Assembly: GCF_000011345.1 (NCBI RefSeq)
Contig: NC_004113.1
Span: 186,001 to 250,000, forward strand
DNA from: Thermosynechococcus vestitus BP-1
Lineage (GTDB): Bacteria > Cyanobacteriota > Cyanobacteriia > Thermosynechococcales > Thermosynechococcaceae
DNA: 64,000 nt
Direction of reading: 5' to 3'
Shown here: one piece after another, positions 9,236 to 17,916 of the stretch
Position numbering within the stretch: the first letter of the stretch is position 1
Layout: each line of letters opens with the position of its first letter
Program-made: the position numbers and the translations under genes
Notes under the pieces: generated by a model
What the model was told of the DNA's origin: nothing
What the model saw: only the letters and a program-made list of their open reading frames with translations
Databases searched by the model: none

Positions 9236-11042
9236 ATACTCCCCGATACCCCTTAGCCATAGCCCGGAACTCTGGACTCGTTTGCAGAAGTTCTTGGTAG
9301 CTCCCTACAGCCGCCACTTGGCCATTGGCCATGAGGTACAGGCGATGGCACTCCATAACGGTGCTCAGGCGGTGGGCAATCATAATGATGGTCTTTTCGC
9401 CACTGAGAGCTTGAATTGCATCCATGACCCCGGCTTCCGTTTGGTTATCAAGGGCCGCTGTGGCTTCATCCATCACCAGCACAGAAGGGTTATGATAGAG
9501 AGCCCGAGCAATGCCAATTCGTTGTCGCTGCCCCCCCGAAAGGCGGATCCCCCGCTCCCCAACCACCGTATCTAGACCTTGGGGCAGGGAATCGACAAAG
9601 GAAGCTAGCTGCGCAGCTTTGACTGCCGCCCATAAAGCCTCCTCATCAATAGCCTCATCCGGGAGGCCAAAGGCAATGTTGTGACGCAGGGTATCATCCG
9701 ATAGATAAATTGCTTGGGGAATATAGCCAATTTGCCGTTGCCATTGGCCAAGGTTGTCATAAATGCTTACGCCATCAACGCGAATATCGCCCTGGGCAGG
9801 GCTGAGCAACCCCAAAATCAAGTCAACAATGGTCGTCTTCCCTGCTCCCGACGCCCCCACAAACCCCACCATTTCCCCCCGTTTAATCCTAAGGGACACC
9901 CCTTGAATTGCGGGTTGAGTTGCATTCGGGTAGGTATAGTGCACATCAATGAGTTCTAAGCAATCTTGAAAAATAGGCTTTTTTGGGCAGTCCAGAGGCT
10001 CAGAGAGCTGAAGCGTTCGCGCTTCCAAAACATCGTCATAAACCAGATCCACACTAGCAGAATAGTAGATCATGAAATTGAGGCTATTCATCAAGCGCGT
10101 CGCCGAGGGCAAGAGGCGAAATGCAGCGGCAGCAAACAGGGAGATCAAGGGCAACACCTGGGCCACATTACCTTGCTGCAGCAGGTTTAGGATAATAATC
10201 AGAATAATGCTGAGAACTGCTAAGCTTTCAAAGTAGAGACGGGGTAACTGCTGAATAAATAGCAAGAATAAGTTGGCTTTGCGATCTTCAGTCATGTTTT
10301 CAGCATGGGTCTTAAGGAATTGAGCCTCTCGGCCAAGTAACTTCACCTCCTTGATGCCGCCTAAACTTTCATTAATGCTTTGAATCACTTTTTGGGCATA
10401 ATGAAGGCGACGCTGACCCACCGTCTTAAGTTGACGCCGAAAGACTTGAAAGAAAATAAAAGAAAGTATTGAAATTAAACCGATAACCAGAATTGAGATA
10501 AAGGGATTGGTCAAGATAACAACTGAAAATATAGCGAAAACAATCAAGGATTCTGAAAAAAAGTTTAATAAGGGTAATAGGTACACGTTGAAAACATTAT
10601 TTATTTCACTATTTACATTCTGGATCAATGTAGCGGTATTATTTTGCAAGTGAAAGGTGTAAGGTTTGTAGAGGTAGCCCTGCAGGAGTAAAGTTGCAAA
10701 CTTGCGGTTCTTACTATTTAAGAACTGCAACTGAAGGTAACTACTCAAGGCAAGAAACAAATTCTTGCAGAGATACAGAAGGCCAAAGGCTGCACTCAGT
10801 ATCAGAAGCCACTGAGTTTGTTCTGTGTTTGTGAGGGAAGTTTGACGCCAAAAGAGCAGGGTGTTCAATCGCTCGGGTTTTTCCACAACTGCTATAAAGG
10901 GCAGCACTAACCCTACCCCTAGCGCTTCCCAAAGGCTGCCAAGCACCATCAGCAAACCAATGCCGACGACTTGCCAGCGATCGCCCCGATCCAGTAGTTG
11001 CCAAATTTTGCCAAGGGAGCGCAATGCAGGATGCTTTAGCAT
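9210..11042 (-). CDS. ABC exporter, fused permease and ATPase (MsbA-like)
   Basis: A 610-residue half-transporter. Residues about 15-330 hold six hydrophobic segments of an ABC exporter fold. The ATPase follows, with Walker A (GFVGASGAGKTTIVDLILGL), the signature ISLSGGQRQRIGIA-type motif (seen as RLSGGQRQRIGIARAL), Walker B (VLVMDEATAALD) and the switch His (IMIAHRLSTV). It probably homodimerises in the inner membrane and exports a lipid, glycan or peptide; the substrate cannot be read. The IS481 element sits 20 bp upstream of the start and may have displaced its promoter. Confidence 0.87.
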   Translation of the reverse strand: MLKHPALRSLGKIWQLLDRGDRWQVVGIGLLMVLGSLWEALGVGLVLPFIAVVEKPERLNTLLFWRQTSLTNTEQTQWLLILSAAFGLLYLCKNLFLALSSYLQLQFLNSKNRKFATLLLQGYLYKPYTFHLQNNTATLIQNVNSEINNVFNVYLLPLLNFFSESLIVFAIFSVVILTNPFISILVIGLISILSFIFFQVFRRQLKTVGQRRLHYAQKVIQSINESLGGIKEVKLLGREAQFLKTHAENMTEDRKANLFLLFIQQLPRLYFESLAVLSIILIIILNLLQQGNVAQVLPLISLFAAAAFRLLPSATRLMNSLNFMIYYSASVDLVYDDVLEARTLQLSEPLDCPKKPIFQDCLELIDVHYTYPNATQPAIQGVSLRIKRGEMVGFVGASGAGKTTIVDLILGLLSPAQGDIRVDGVSIYDNLGQWQRQIGYIPQAIYLSDDTLRHNIAFGLPDEAIDEEALWAAVKAAQLASFVDSLPQGLDTVVGERGIRLSGGQRQRIGIARALYHNPSVLVMDEATAALDNQTEAGVMDAIQALSGEKTIIMIAHRLSTVMECHRLYLMANGQVAAVGSYQELLQTSPEFRAMAKGYRGVSSDSLERP

Positions 11043-11062
11043 TTTATTTGTTTAGGCCTAAC

Positions 11063-12163
11063 TGTCAGGTCCCGCATCATTATATTCCCAGAAGTCGTGC
11101 TAAACTCTTCGAAGCGTACCGGCTCCTTGAGTGCTTGTTCCAAGGTCGGAAAGCGTTCAACGATGGAGTATCACCATGCCACGTATTCATGCCAACGCCC
11201 GAACGACACCCCGAATTCGCCGTGAAATCCAACAAGCACCGGCTTCGATCAGTCATCGCGAGCTTGCCAGACGTTACGGGATCCACCGGCACACGGTAGC
11301 GAAATGGCGTAAGCGCGCAACCGTTGAAGACAAAAGCACCCGCCCGCACCGCCTGCAAACGACGCTTACGGAAGCGCAAGAGCTTGTGATCGTTGAGGTG
11401 CGTAAGCTCCTTTTGCTGCCTCTTGATGACCTTCTCGTTCTTGCCCGGACGTTCCTCAACCCCAATCTGAGCCGCTCAGCGCTGGATCGCTGCCTGCGTC
11501 GCCACGGAGTCTCGAACCTCAGGATACTGCAAAAGGAACGCGAAAGCCTCGAAGGCAGTCCCAAAAGCACCACGCGGCAGTTCAAAGCGTACGCACCTGG
11601 GTTCATCCACATCGACGTCAAATACCTGCCACAAATGCCGGATGAGGAGCAGCGCCGCTACCTCTTTGTCGCGATTGATCGGGCAACGCGCTGGGTCTAT
11701 TTGGCAATCCACGAGGAGAAGAGCGCAGAATCGGCAACGCGCTTTCTTGCAAATGTCCTTGCCAACGCTCCTTTCGTGGTGCGTACGGTGCTGACTGATA
11801 ACGGCAAGGAGTTTACCGACCGTTTCTCCTCCGCAGGCGAACGCCAACCCACGGGACACCATCCGTTTGATCAGCTCTGTCGTGAAAAGCGCATCACCCA
11901 TCGGCTCATCCAACCCCGCCATCCGCAAACCAACGGGATGGTGGAACGCTTCAACGGCCGCATTGCGGAGATTCTGCGCGCTGAACGCTTTGTCTCGGCA
12001 GCCGACTTGCAAGAGACGCTCACGCGATACCTTTGGGCGTACAATCACCGCATTCCCCAACGCGTTTTGGGCCACATGACTCCCATTGAGAAACTGCGAT
12101 GGTGGCAAACTGAGCGACCAGACCTCTTCGTTTCAAGGGTAGATAATGTCACGGGTCTTGACA
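11063..12163 (+). mobile_element. IS481-family insertion sequence, intact
   Basis: Both ends begin TGTCA and form imperfect inverted repeats (left TGTCAGGTCCCGCATCAT; right, read inward, TGTCAAGACCCGTGACAT; about 16 of the first 21 positions match). The element is 1101 bp and is flanked by a perfect 6-bp duplication CCTAAC at 11057-11062 and 12164-12169. It carries one transposase gene. The perfect duplication indicates a recent insertion between the ABC exporter and hisA. Confidence 0.9.
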
Positions 12164-12168
12164 CCTAA
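11176..12168 (+). CDS. IS481-family DDE transposase
   Basis: A 330-residue transposase starting MPRIHANARTTPRIRREI. An N-terminal helix-turn-helix (SHRELARRYGIHRHTVAKWR) is followed by an rve integrase core with the acidic triad in HIDVKYLPQM (Asp), LTDNGKEF (Asp) and NGMVERFNGR (Glu). The frame is undamaged. The stop codon TAA at 12166-12168 lies outside the element's right end at 12163, inside the duplicated target CCTAAC. This copy's stop is therefore supplied by the target site. An upstream in-frame start at 11131 is possible, but the ATG at 11176 fits the family N-terminus better. Confidence 0.92.
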   Translation: MPRIHANARTTPRIRREIQQAPASISHRELARRYGIHRHTVAKWRKRATVEDKSTRPHRLQTTLTEAQELVIVEVRKLLLLPLDDLLVLARTFLNPNLSRSALDRCLRRHGVSNLRILQKERESLEGSPKSTTRQFKAYAPGFIHIDVKYLPQMPDEEQRRYLFVAIDRATRWVYLAIHEEKSAESATRFLANVLANAPFVVRTVLTDNGKEFTDRFSSAGERQPTGHHPFDQLCREKRITHRLIQPRHPQTNGMVERFNGRIAEILRAERFVSAADLQETLTRYLWAYNHRIPQRVLGHMTPIEKLRWWQTERPDLFVSRVDNVTGLDT

Positions 12169-12190
12169 CAACGCCTCTATCCTAGACCAG

Positions 12191-12964
12191 TTATGCCCAA
12201 GTAGTGCTTCCTAAATCTGGGGGAATGTCTTGCCAGCGACCTTGACCAACGGCCCGAACCGCTTCCCGCAAATCCATCGCTTTGGTATAGAGCGCCTTGC
12301 CAACGATCGCTCCCACTAAACCATGGGGTGTCAGAGCAAAAAGACTGAGAATATCATTGAGGGAACTCACACCACCAGAGGCAATCACGGGGCGATTAGT
12401 GACTGCCAACAGCTGCCGCAGTGCTGGAATATTCGGCCCTTGGAGGGTGCCATCCCGCTGAATATCGGTGTAAACAAACCCCGCCACCCCCATTGCTGCC
12501 ATGTTTTGGGCGAGATCGGTTGCCAAAATTTTTGAAGTTTCCAGCCAACCCCGTGTTGCCACATAGCCATCGCGAGCATCCAGCCCTACCCAAATTCGTC
12601 CGGGGTATTCTGCCGCTAAACTGGCCACTAGCTTTGGATTCTCAAGAGCCACGGTACCCAAAATGGCACGATTGACGCCTTGGAGAAAGAGATCAGCAAC
12701 TGCTTGGCGCGATCGCAAGCCGCCACCAACCTGTACCGGAATTTCTAGGGATGCGACAATTTTGCCAATCAGGTCGTAGTTGCGCGGCTCTCCTGTTTTG
12801 GCGGCATCTAGGTCAACCAAATGTAAGCGAGGGGCGCCCAAGCGTTGCCAATAAAGGGCGACTTTTAGAGGATCGTCATGAAAGACATTGACCTTATCAT
12901 AGTTGCCCTGCACTAGACGCACACATTTGCCGTCAAGTAAATCAATGGCGGGAATCACATCCAT
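12191..12964 (-). CDS. hisA: ProFAR isomerase HisA
   Basis: HisA isomerises ProFAR to PRFAR in histidine synthesis. The 257-residue (beta-alpha)8 barrel begins MDVIPAIDLLDGKCVRLVQG with the catalytic Asp8, and the second catalytic Asp is in FVYTDIQRDGTLQGPN. Phosphate-binding loops (VGGGLRS, IASGGVSS) are present. Length is normal. Another histidine gene, hisIE, lies about 17 kb away, so the pathway genes are dispersed as usual in cyanobacteria. Confidence 0.96.
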   Translation of the reverse strand: MDVIPAIDLLDGKCVRLVQGNYDKVNVFHDDPLKVALYWQRLGAPRLHLVDLDAAKTGEPRNYDLIGKIVASLEIPVQVGGGLRSRQAVADLFLQGVNRAILGTVALENPKLVASLAAEYPGRIWVGLDARDGYVATRGWLETSKILATDLAQNMAAMGVAGFVYTDIQRDGTLQGPNIPALRQLLAVTNRPVIASGGVSSLNDILSLFALTPHGLVGAIVGKALYTKAMDLREAVRAVGQGRWQDIPPDLGSTTWA

Positions 12965-13382
12965 TGGCGTCGGAAATCCTTATTGAAAAATTAAAAATTT
13001 AAGCGTAACTCCCATCCTAGCAGTCCCAAGGGGTGAAGCGCATGAGTGGATTCATAAAAGAGGTTGACAGTGAGCAAACCTGTAACCCCTTCTGAGTTAA
13101 GCCAAGTATGGAGAAAAAGCTGGATATTTCCATTGCCACCCCTAACAAGCAGTTTCAAAGACTGAAGGACGCAATTGATTCGGTAGAGGCAAGCTAGAGC
13201 AATGTATCGGTGGAGGCAAGCGCAATTGGGTGAGCGGGATGAGATGGTAGAAGTCACATTACAGGAGATTCCTCGGCAGCAAGCTAAAAGGGATGCAAGA
13301 GTGTGGGGGTTCTTCGCTGCGCTTTTGGTGGCTACCCTTAGGGTGCTGACAAAACCCCTCTTCCCCACAATGATGTTTTCAG
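12965..13382. other. Intergenic stretch between hisA and tRNA-Gly, no convincing gene
   Basis: About 420 bp. The longer open frames here run into the tRNA and end in peptides that are well-known artefacts of translating tRNA sequence. A 29-codon plus-strand frame at 13108-13197 (MEKKLDISIATPNKQFQRL) and a frame from 13202 have protein-like composition and may be remnants of a lost gene. No ribosome site or motif supports them. Confidence 0.4.
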
Positions 13383-13454
13383 AGCGGACGATGGGACTCG
13401 AACCCACGACGTTCAGCTTGGGAAGCTGACATTCTACCACTGAATTACGTCCGC
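13383..13454 (-). tRNA. tRNA-Gly (anticodon CCC)
   Basis: The minus strand folds as a 72-nt cloverleaf: acceptor GCGGACG pairing with CGTCCGC, D-arm TTCAGTGGTAGAA, anticodon stem TCAGC/GCTGA around the loop TTCCCAA, and T-arm GTGGGTTCGAGTCCCAT. The anticodon is CCC, reading GGG glycine codons. No CCA is encoded. Confidence 0.95.
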
Positions 13455-13473
13455 AGTCTTGCAATCTATAATC

Positions 13474-13872
13474 TTAGCACAAACTCTCCGTCTGGCGATG
13501 GTGTTCGACCGTAATGACGGTATGCACATTTCCACGGGGGGCAAAGTCCCCTTTAATCTTCATGTAGAGGGGGTCACAGGCGGCCACGAGATCATCGAGA
13601 ACTTGATTCACAGCTTCTTCGTGGGAAATGTAGCGATCGCGATAACTGTTGATGTACAGCTTAATGGCCTTTAGTTCCACCACCTTTTCATGGGGAATAT
13701 AGCTGACATAGAGGGTCGCAAAGTCAGGATAGCCTGAAAATGGACACTTACAGGTAAACTCCGGCAGGGTAATCTCAATCGTGTATTGCCGACCGGGACG
13801 CGGGTTGGGAAATGTAATCAGTTGGCCTTCTTGAATGGCGCGTTCGCCGTACTTCATTTCTGATACTTGCAT
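13474..13872 (-). CDS. queF: NADPH-dependent 7-cyano-7-deazaguanine reductase QueF
   Basis: QueF reduces the nitrile of preQ0 to the amine of preQ1 in queuosine synthesis. The 132-residue protein is the short, unimodular YkvM type. The active site is seen in FTCKCPFSGYPDFATLYVSY, where the second cysteine is the nucleophile that forms the thioimide, and the NADPH-site motif ELKAIKLYINSYRD follows. I looked for a preQ1 riboswitch in the 100 bp upstream (above 13872) and saw none. Confidence 0.94.
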   Translation of the reverse strand: MQVSEMKYGERAIQEGQLITFPNPRPGRQYTIEITLPEFTCKCPFSGYPDFATLYVSYIPHEKVVELKAIKLYINSYRDRYISHEEAVNQVLDDLVAACDPLYMKIKGDFAPRGNVHTVITVEHHRQTESLC

Positions 13873-14015
13873 GGTTTACTTCCAAGAGGTTGAGAATGAA
13901 TAAGAAATTCCCTCTAGACCATAACTAAAGTTTACCAAGATTTAAGTTCTTAGCCCCTCAACGCCAACGTTGCAGGGGGACAATAGGGTAGAGAGGTTGT
14001 TGAGGCAAGCGTCCT

Positions 14016-14255
14016 ATGGAACGGTATCAGCCAAATGGAACCCCTCTCTCGGAGGCCGATAAGGCAGAACTAGGAAAACTAAAGCAACTCCTAGAGCGAG
14101 CGATCGCTGACGGGGTACTGACTCCTGAGGAAATGGGGCAGATCAAGCAACAAATTCAGGCCGACGGCAAAGTTACCTATGAAGAGCTAGAGCTTTACCG
14201 CCAGTTTGTGGAGGAGAAAATCCACCAAGGGCTGTTGGTGCGGGAAATCTGCTAA
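14016..14255 (+). CDS. Small conserved hypothetical protein
   Basis: A 79-residue, highly charged and helical protein with no cysteine apart from the last residue, no signal peptide and no membrane segment. It begins MERYQPNGTPLSEADKAEL. Composition and the segment AIADGVLTPEEMGQIKQQIQADGKVTYEE resemble a TerB- or EF-hand-like pair of helices, but no function can be assigned. It converges with the FAS1 gene 4 bp downstream. Confidence 0.6.
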   Translation: MERYQPNGTPLSEADKAELGKLKQLLERAIADGVLTPEEMGQIKQQIQADGKVTYEELELYRQFVEEKIHQGLLVREIC

Positions 14256-14259
14256 TACC

Positions 14260-14709
14260 TTAGACTTTGTAGGGAATGTTGGTCTCCTGAAAGGAGTGGG
14301 CTGGATCCAATCCCATGAGGATGACAGTGTCAATGACATGGATAATACCGTTCTCTGCTTCTATGTCGGCAGCAAGAACCGTAGCGTTTTTCACTTCAAG
14401 GGGATTATCACCATGAATAGGAATGGTGGAACCTTCGAGGGAAGTGACGATGCCCATCCTTTTCAGGTCTGTCGCTTTGTAGGCACCAGCAACCACATGG
14501 TACTTGAGAATCCGCCCTAACTGGGGAGGATTTTGCACAAGGGAGGTAATGGTGCCATCGGGCAACTTGGCAAAGGCGTCATCATTGGGGGCAAACACCG
14601 TAAAAGGTCCCGGCGACTGTAGGGCTTCCACCAGATTGGCCACCTTTACCGCAGTGACCAGTGTGGAAAAGCCGGGAGTATTCACTGCAATATCAACGAT
14701 GGTTGCCAT
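14260..14709 (-). CDS. Fasciclin (FAS1) domain protein
   Basis: A single FAS1 domain of about 149 residues starting [18 protein letters not shown]. The H1 motif [17 protein letters not shown] and the H2 region [14 protein letters not shown] are clear. FAS1 domains mediate adhesion or protein-protein contacts. No signal peptide is seen from this start. An in-frame ATG at 14748 would add 13 hydrophobic residues ([10 protein letters not shown]) that could be a weak membrane signal. The start at 14709 is the usual one for cyanobacterial single-FAS1 proteins. Confidence 0.88.
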
Positions 14710-14871
14710 AAAAGCGCGCCCCAAAACTGCGATGAGAATGGACAACAATGGTTTGCGATCGCCCCCTCGATCAAGAAAATGGGAACTATAACAAACGCTA
14801 GAATTAGCATACTGAACCCGTGTCCTAGGCGCTAGCGATCGCTGGCGTTAGCCAGATAGGGAAATTTAATT

Positions 14872-16260
14872 ATGGTAATCGCGTCCGTTAATCCCACAAC
14901 GGCTGAGGTCTTAAAAACCTTTTCTCCCTTAGGGGCTGAGGAAGTAGACAGAGCCATTGCCCAAGCGGCGACGACCTTTGAGACCTATCGCCTGACATCC
15001 TTTGAACAGCGTGCCCAGTGGCTAGAAAACACCGCCAATCTCCTGCAACAGCAGCGGGAGACTCTTGCTCGCCTTATGACCCTTGAGATGGGCAAACCAA
15101 TTGCAGAGGCACGGGCTGAAATTGACAAATGTGCGTGGGTTTGTCGTTACTATGCCGAGCAAGGGGCAGCTTTCCTGGAGCCTGAATTCATTCCCACGGA
15201 GGCAAGCTACAGTGCGATTCATTACCAGCCCCTTGGCATTATTTTGGCGGTGATGCCCTGGAATTTTCCCTTTTGGCAGGTGTTTCGTTTTGCGGCACCG
15301 GCCTTAATGGCGGGGAATGTGGCCCTGCTCAAGCATGCTTCTAATGTGCCTCAGTGCGCACTGGCGATCGCCCAGATCTTCAGGCAAGCGGGCTTTCCTG
15401 AGGGAGTCTTTCAAACCCTGCTGATTCCCGGCAGTGCCGTTGCTGATCTGGTGGCAGATCCGCGTATTAAGGCGGCTACCCTCACGGGCAGCGAGGCAGC
15501 GGGCACAAGTCTAGCCCAAGCAGCGGGTCAGCACCTCAAGAAAACAGTTCTCGAACTGGGGGGGAGTGATCCTTTTATTGTGATGCCCAGCGCGAATATC
15601 TCCCAAGCGATCGCCACCGCCGTTCAAGCGCGCATGATTAACAATGGCCAATCCTGCATTGCCGCAAAACGCTTTATTGTCCATGAGGCTGTCTATGACA
15701 CCTTTGCCGAGGGCATAAAAGCCGCCTTCGAGTCATGGGTGATTGGCGATCCCTTGGAACCTACCACCCAACTCGGCCCCCTAGCTACCGCCGCCATCCG
15801 CGATGAACTCCACGCTCAAGTTGAACTTGCCCTGGGTCATGGTGCCAAGGCGTTTTACCGCCGCTCTCTGGATCTACCGACCCAGTGTCGCCAGGGGTAT
15901 TTCTTTGGGCCAACAATTTTGACGGAGGTAACTCCCAATAACCCCGTATTTACCCAAGAGCTATTTGGGCCTGTGGCAATGCTCTTTCGGGTATCGTCCC
16001 TGACGGCGGCAATTGAACTGGCCAATGCCACACCCTTTGGTTTAGGTGCCAGTGCTTGGACACAGGACAGCGATGAAGCAGAGATCCTAGTGCGGGATCT
16101 CGAAGCGGGGGCTGTCTTTATTAACGCCATGGTCAAGTCTGATCCGCGTTTACCCTTTGGCGGGATTAAGACATCTGGCTATGGCCGCGAACTGGGACGC
16201 GCAGGACTCTTGGAGTTTGTTAATATCAAAACAGTGTGCCGAGCGAATACTCACAGTTGA
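14872..16260 (+). CDS. gabD: NAD(P)-dependent succinate-semialdehyde dehydrogenase
   Basis: A 462-residue aldehyde dehydrogenase. It has the oxyanion Asn in MPWNFPFWQ, the coenzyme loop LTGSEAAGTSLAQ, the general base Glu in VLELGGSDPF, and the catalytic Cys in NNGQSCIAAKR. The overall pattern is that of bacterial succinate-semialdehyde dehydrogenases of about 455 residues. In cyanobacteria this enzyme, with 2-oxoglutarate decarboxylase, closes the TCA cycle. Substrate is inferred from the subfamily; other short semialdehydes are possible. Confidence 0.85.
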   Translation: MVIASVNPTTAEVLKTFSPLGAEEVDRAIAQAATTFETYRLTSFEQRAQWLENTANLLQQQRETLARLMTLEMGKPIAEARAEIDKCAWVCRYYAEQGAAFLEPEFIPTEASYSAIHYQPLGIILAVMPWNFPFWQVFRFAAPALMAGNVALLKHASNVPQCALAIAQIFRQAGFPEGVFQTLLIPGSAVADLVADPRIKAATLTGSEAAGTSLAQAAGQHLKKTVLELGGSDPFIVMPSANISQAIATAVQARMINNGQSCIAAKRFIVHEAVYDTFAEGIKAAFESWVIGDPLEPTTQLGPLATAAIRDELHAQVELALGHGAKAFYRRSLDLPTQCRQGYFFGPTILTEVTPNNPVFTQELFGPVAMLFRVSSLTAAIELANATPFGLGASAWTQDSDEAEILVRDLEAGAVFINAMVKSDPRLPFGGIKTSGYGRELGRAGLLEFVNIKTVCRANTHS

Positions 16261-16440
16261 ACGAGGTTATCATCAATCAACTGAATTGATTTGGTTAATG
16301 CAGTGATATACCAAATCTCTTGTAAAGCATCTCTCTTAATTTTTTACTACTGGGTGCAATCCATTAATTAATCTTCGAATTCATCCTCTAAGCATTCACC
16401 GATCTCGTTGCCAAAGTGAGATAGAGAAGCTTTATCTTGA

Positions 16441-17757
16441 TTGACATCCTCCCCCCGCTAAAGCAGGGGGATTCCCAAAATCACTTTTGGGACTTTCTGC
16501 TTCTTCGCAGTTGCCCTCCAGACGTATGCCTATCAGGTCTTACACCCGCTCCACAGACTGTAACCGTGTGTCCCACGGCCAAAATATTCCGAGCGGCATT
16601 TATATCCCGATCATGGTGCGCCCCACACTTAGGACAGTCCCATTCTCGGACGCTCAATGGCAACCGCTCAACAATGTGACCACACTGTCCACAGCGTTTA
16701 GAACTGGGAAACCATCGGTCAATCTTCACCAGTGTCCGACCATACCACTGGGCCTTGTATTCCAATTGCCGTACCAGTTCACCCCATCCAGCATCACTGA
16801 TGGATCGGGCAAGCTGACGGTTCTTGACCATATTCTTCACAGCCAACGACTCGATTATGATCGTTTGGTTTTCACGTATCAATCGAGTCGTCAACTGGTG
16901 CAAATGGTCTTTTCTGGAATCAGAGATTTTCTGGTGAATCTTGGCAACTTTCAACCGCGCCTTATCCCAATTGCGAGAGCCTTTTTGTTTGCGACTCAAA
17001 GACCGCTGCGCCTTACGGAGTCGTTTGTAGTAGCGGTTAAAGTGCTTGGGGTTGGCAATCTTTTCCCCCGTACTCAGGGTAATGAGACTGCTAATCCCTA
17101 CGTCCAAACCAACCGACGGGTCGACGGGCTGCAGTGTCAACTCTCTGGGGTCATCAAACCTCAGATTGATGTACCACTGTCCAGCAGGGTTAAGCCTGAT
17201 GGTCACCGTGGATGGTTCAACACCATCTGGAAGCCGTCTCGACCAGGGAATATTCAGCGGTTCGTTGCACTTTGCCAAGAATACTTTTCCGTCTTTCCAC
17301 CTAAAAGCAGACTTGGTGAATTCTGCGCTACCGCCATTGCGTTTCTTTTTGAAGTTGGGATATTTTGCCCGACCTGCAAAAAAGTTAGTGAAAGCAGATT
17401 GCAGATGTCTCAATGCCTGCTGCAAGGGGACACAGCTAACCTCATTCAAAAACTGAAGGTCATCTTGCTTCTTCCACTGAGTAAGCAAGGCAGAGGTTTG
17501 AACGTAGTCAAGTCTCTCTTTTCGTTCATACCAGGCTTCTGTTCTCGCTGCCAGTGCTCGATTATAAACCAACCGAACACAGCCCAATGTTCTCCGAAGC
17601 AGGGATTCCTGCTCGGTCGTTGGGTAGAAGCGGTAACTGAAAGCCTTTTGCATGCTTTAAATTATAGCGATTATTCTGTGAGTAACACAACTATACTTGG
17701 CAGTCACAGACTATCGCTCCTATCCCTCCCCTCCCTAAAGGAGGGGGTCTCTCGGAG
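16441..17757 (-). mobile_element. TnpB-only IS200/IS605-type element, copy 2 (complete)
   Basis: A 1317-bp element. On the tnpB strand it is preceded by TTTAC (17758-17762) and ends GGATGTCAA at 16441, matching the TTAC/TCAA cleavage sites known for IS608-like elements. Subterminal hairpins are seen at both ends (near 17722-17750 and CCCCCCGCTAAAGCAGGGGG at 16451-16470). There is no tnpA. It shares near-identity with 1-1018, in the same orientation. Confidence 0.9.
16481..17653 (-). CDS. tnpB: RNA-guided endonuclease/transposon protein TnpB
   Basis: A full-length 390-residue TnpB. The N-terminal HTH/wedge region ([28 protein letters not shown]) is followed by the RuvC triad: Asp in LDVGISSL, Glu in [11 protein letters not shown] and Asp in HHDRDINAARN. 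Between the last two is a four-cysteine zinc finger (CGQCGH and CPKCGA). All catalytic residues are present, so the nuclease could be active. It would use an RNA made from the tnpB 3' end and right end of the element. The guide would be the flanking sequence just beyond 16441, within the split small ORF. Confidence 0.93.
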   Translation of the reverse strand: MQKAFSYRFYPTTEQESLLRRTLGCVRLVYNRALAARTEAWYERKERLDYVQTSALLTQWKKQDDLQFLNEVSCVPLQQALRHLQSAFTNFFAGRAKYPNFKKKRNGGSAEFTKSAFRWKDGKVFLAKCNEPLNIPWSRRLPDGVEPSTVTIRLNPAGQWYINLRFDDPRELTLQPVDPSVGLDVGISSLITLSTGEKIANPKHFNRYYKRLRKAQRSLSRKQKGSRNWDKARLKVAKIHQKISDSRKDHLHQLTTRLIRENQTIIIESLAVKNMVKNRQLARSISDAGWGELVRQLEYKAQWYGRTLVKIDRWFPSSKRCGQCGHIVERLPLSVREWDCPKCGAHHDRDINAARNILAVGHTVTVCGAGVRPDRHTSGGQLRRSRKSQK

Positions 17758-17916
17758 GTAAAGATGAGAATTGAGTGATGGCGTGCTTTCTTCATAAAGT
17801 GTCACCTTTATTTAACCCTAGTTAGATACTGTAAAATTTGTTAAAAGTAATGTCAAAAATTTTACATTACTTATACATTACTGATGTGCTTAAGTCTCTA
17901 GGGGTCGCTAGTGTTA

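Larger units (their letters stand above)
16368..17795 (-). pseudogene. 36-codon small ORF split by the TnpB element
   Basis: Removing 16441-17757 joins 17795-17758 to 16440-16368 on the minus strand. The result is an uninterrupted 111-nt frame: ATG, 36 codons, TAA. It starts MKKARHHSILIF and ends FGNEIGECLEDEFED. The ATG has AAGGTG a few bases upstream. The exact restoration of phase fixes the element ends and suggests this was a real small gene or small protein. Its function is unknown. The disrupted 5' part is now fused to the element end. Confidence 0.5.

Noticed and set aside
9210-11042. Plus-strand frames within the ABC exporter and other large genes
   Set aside because: They are shadows without motifs or ribosome sites; the opposite strand holds the full conserved domains.
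13202-13429. 75-codon plus-strand frame ending GLEPTTFSLGS
   Set aside because: The end is the antisense of the tRNA-Gly gene and a common annotation artefact; the first part is at most a remnant.
12991-13464. 157-codon minus-strand frame beginning MQDCGRNSVVECQLPKLN
   Set aside because: It runs through the tRNA-Gly gene, and this peptide is a well-known product of translating tRNA sequence.
13873-14015. preQ1 riboswitch upstream of queF
   Set aside because: I searched the queF leader for the preQ1 core (C-rich loop and A-rich tail) and saw neither.
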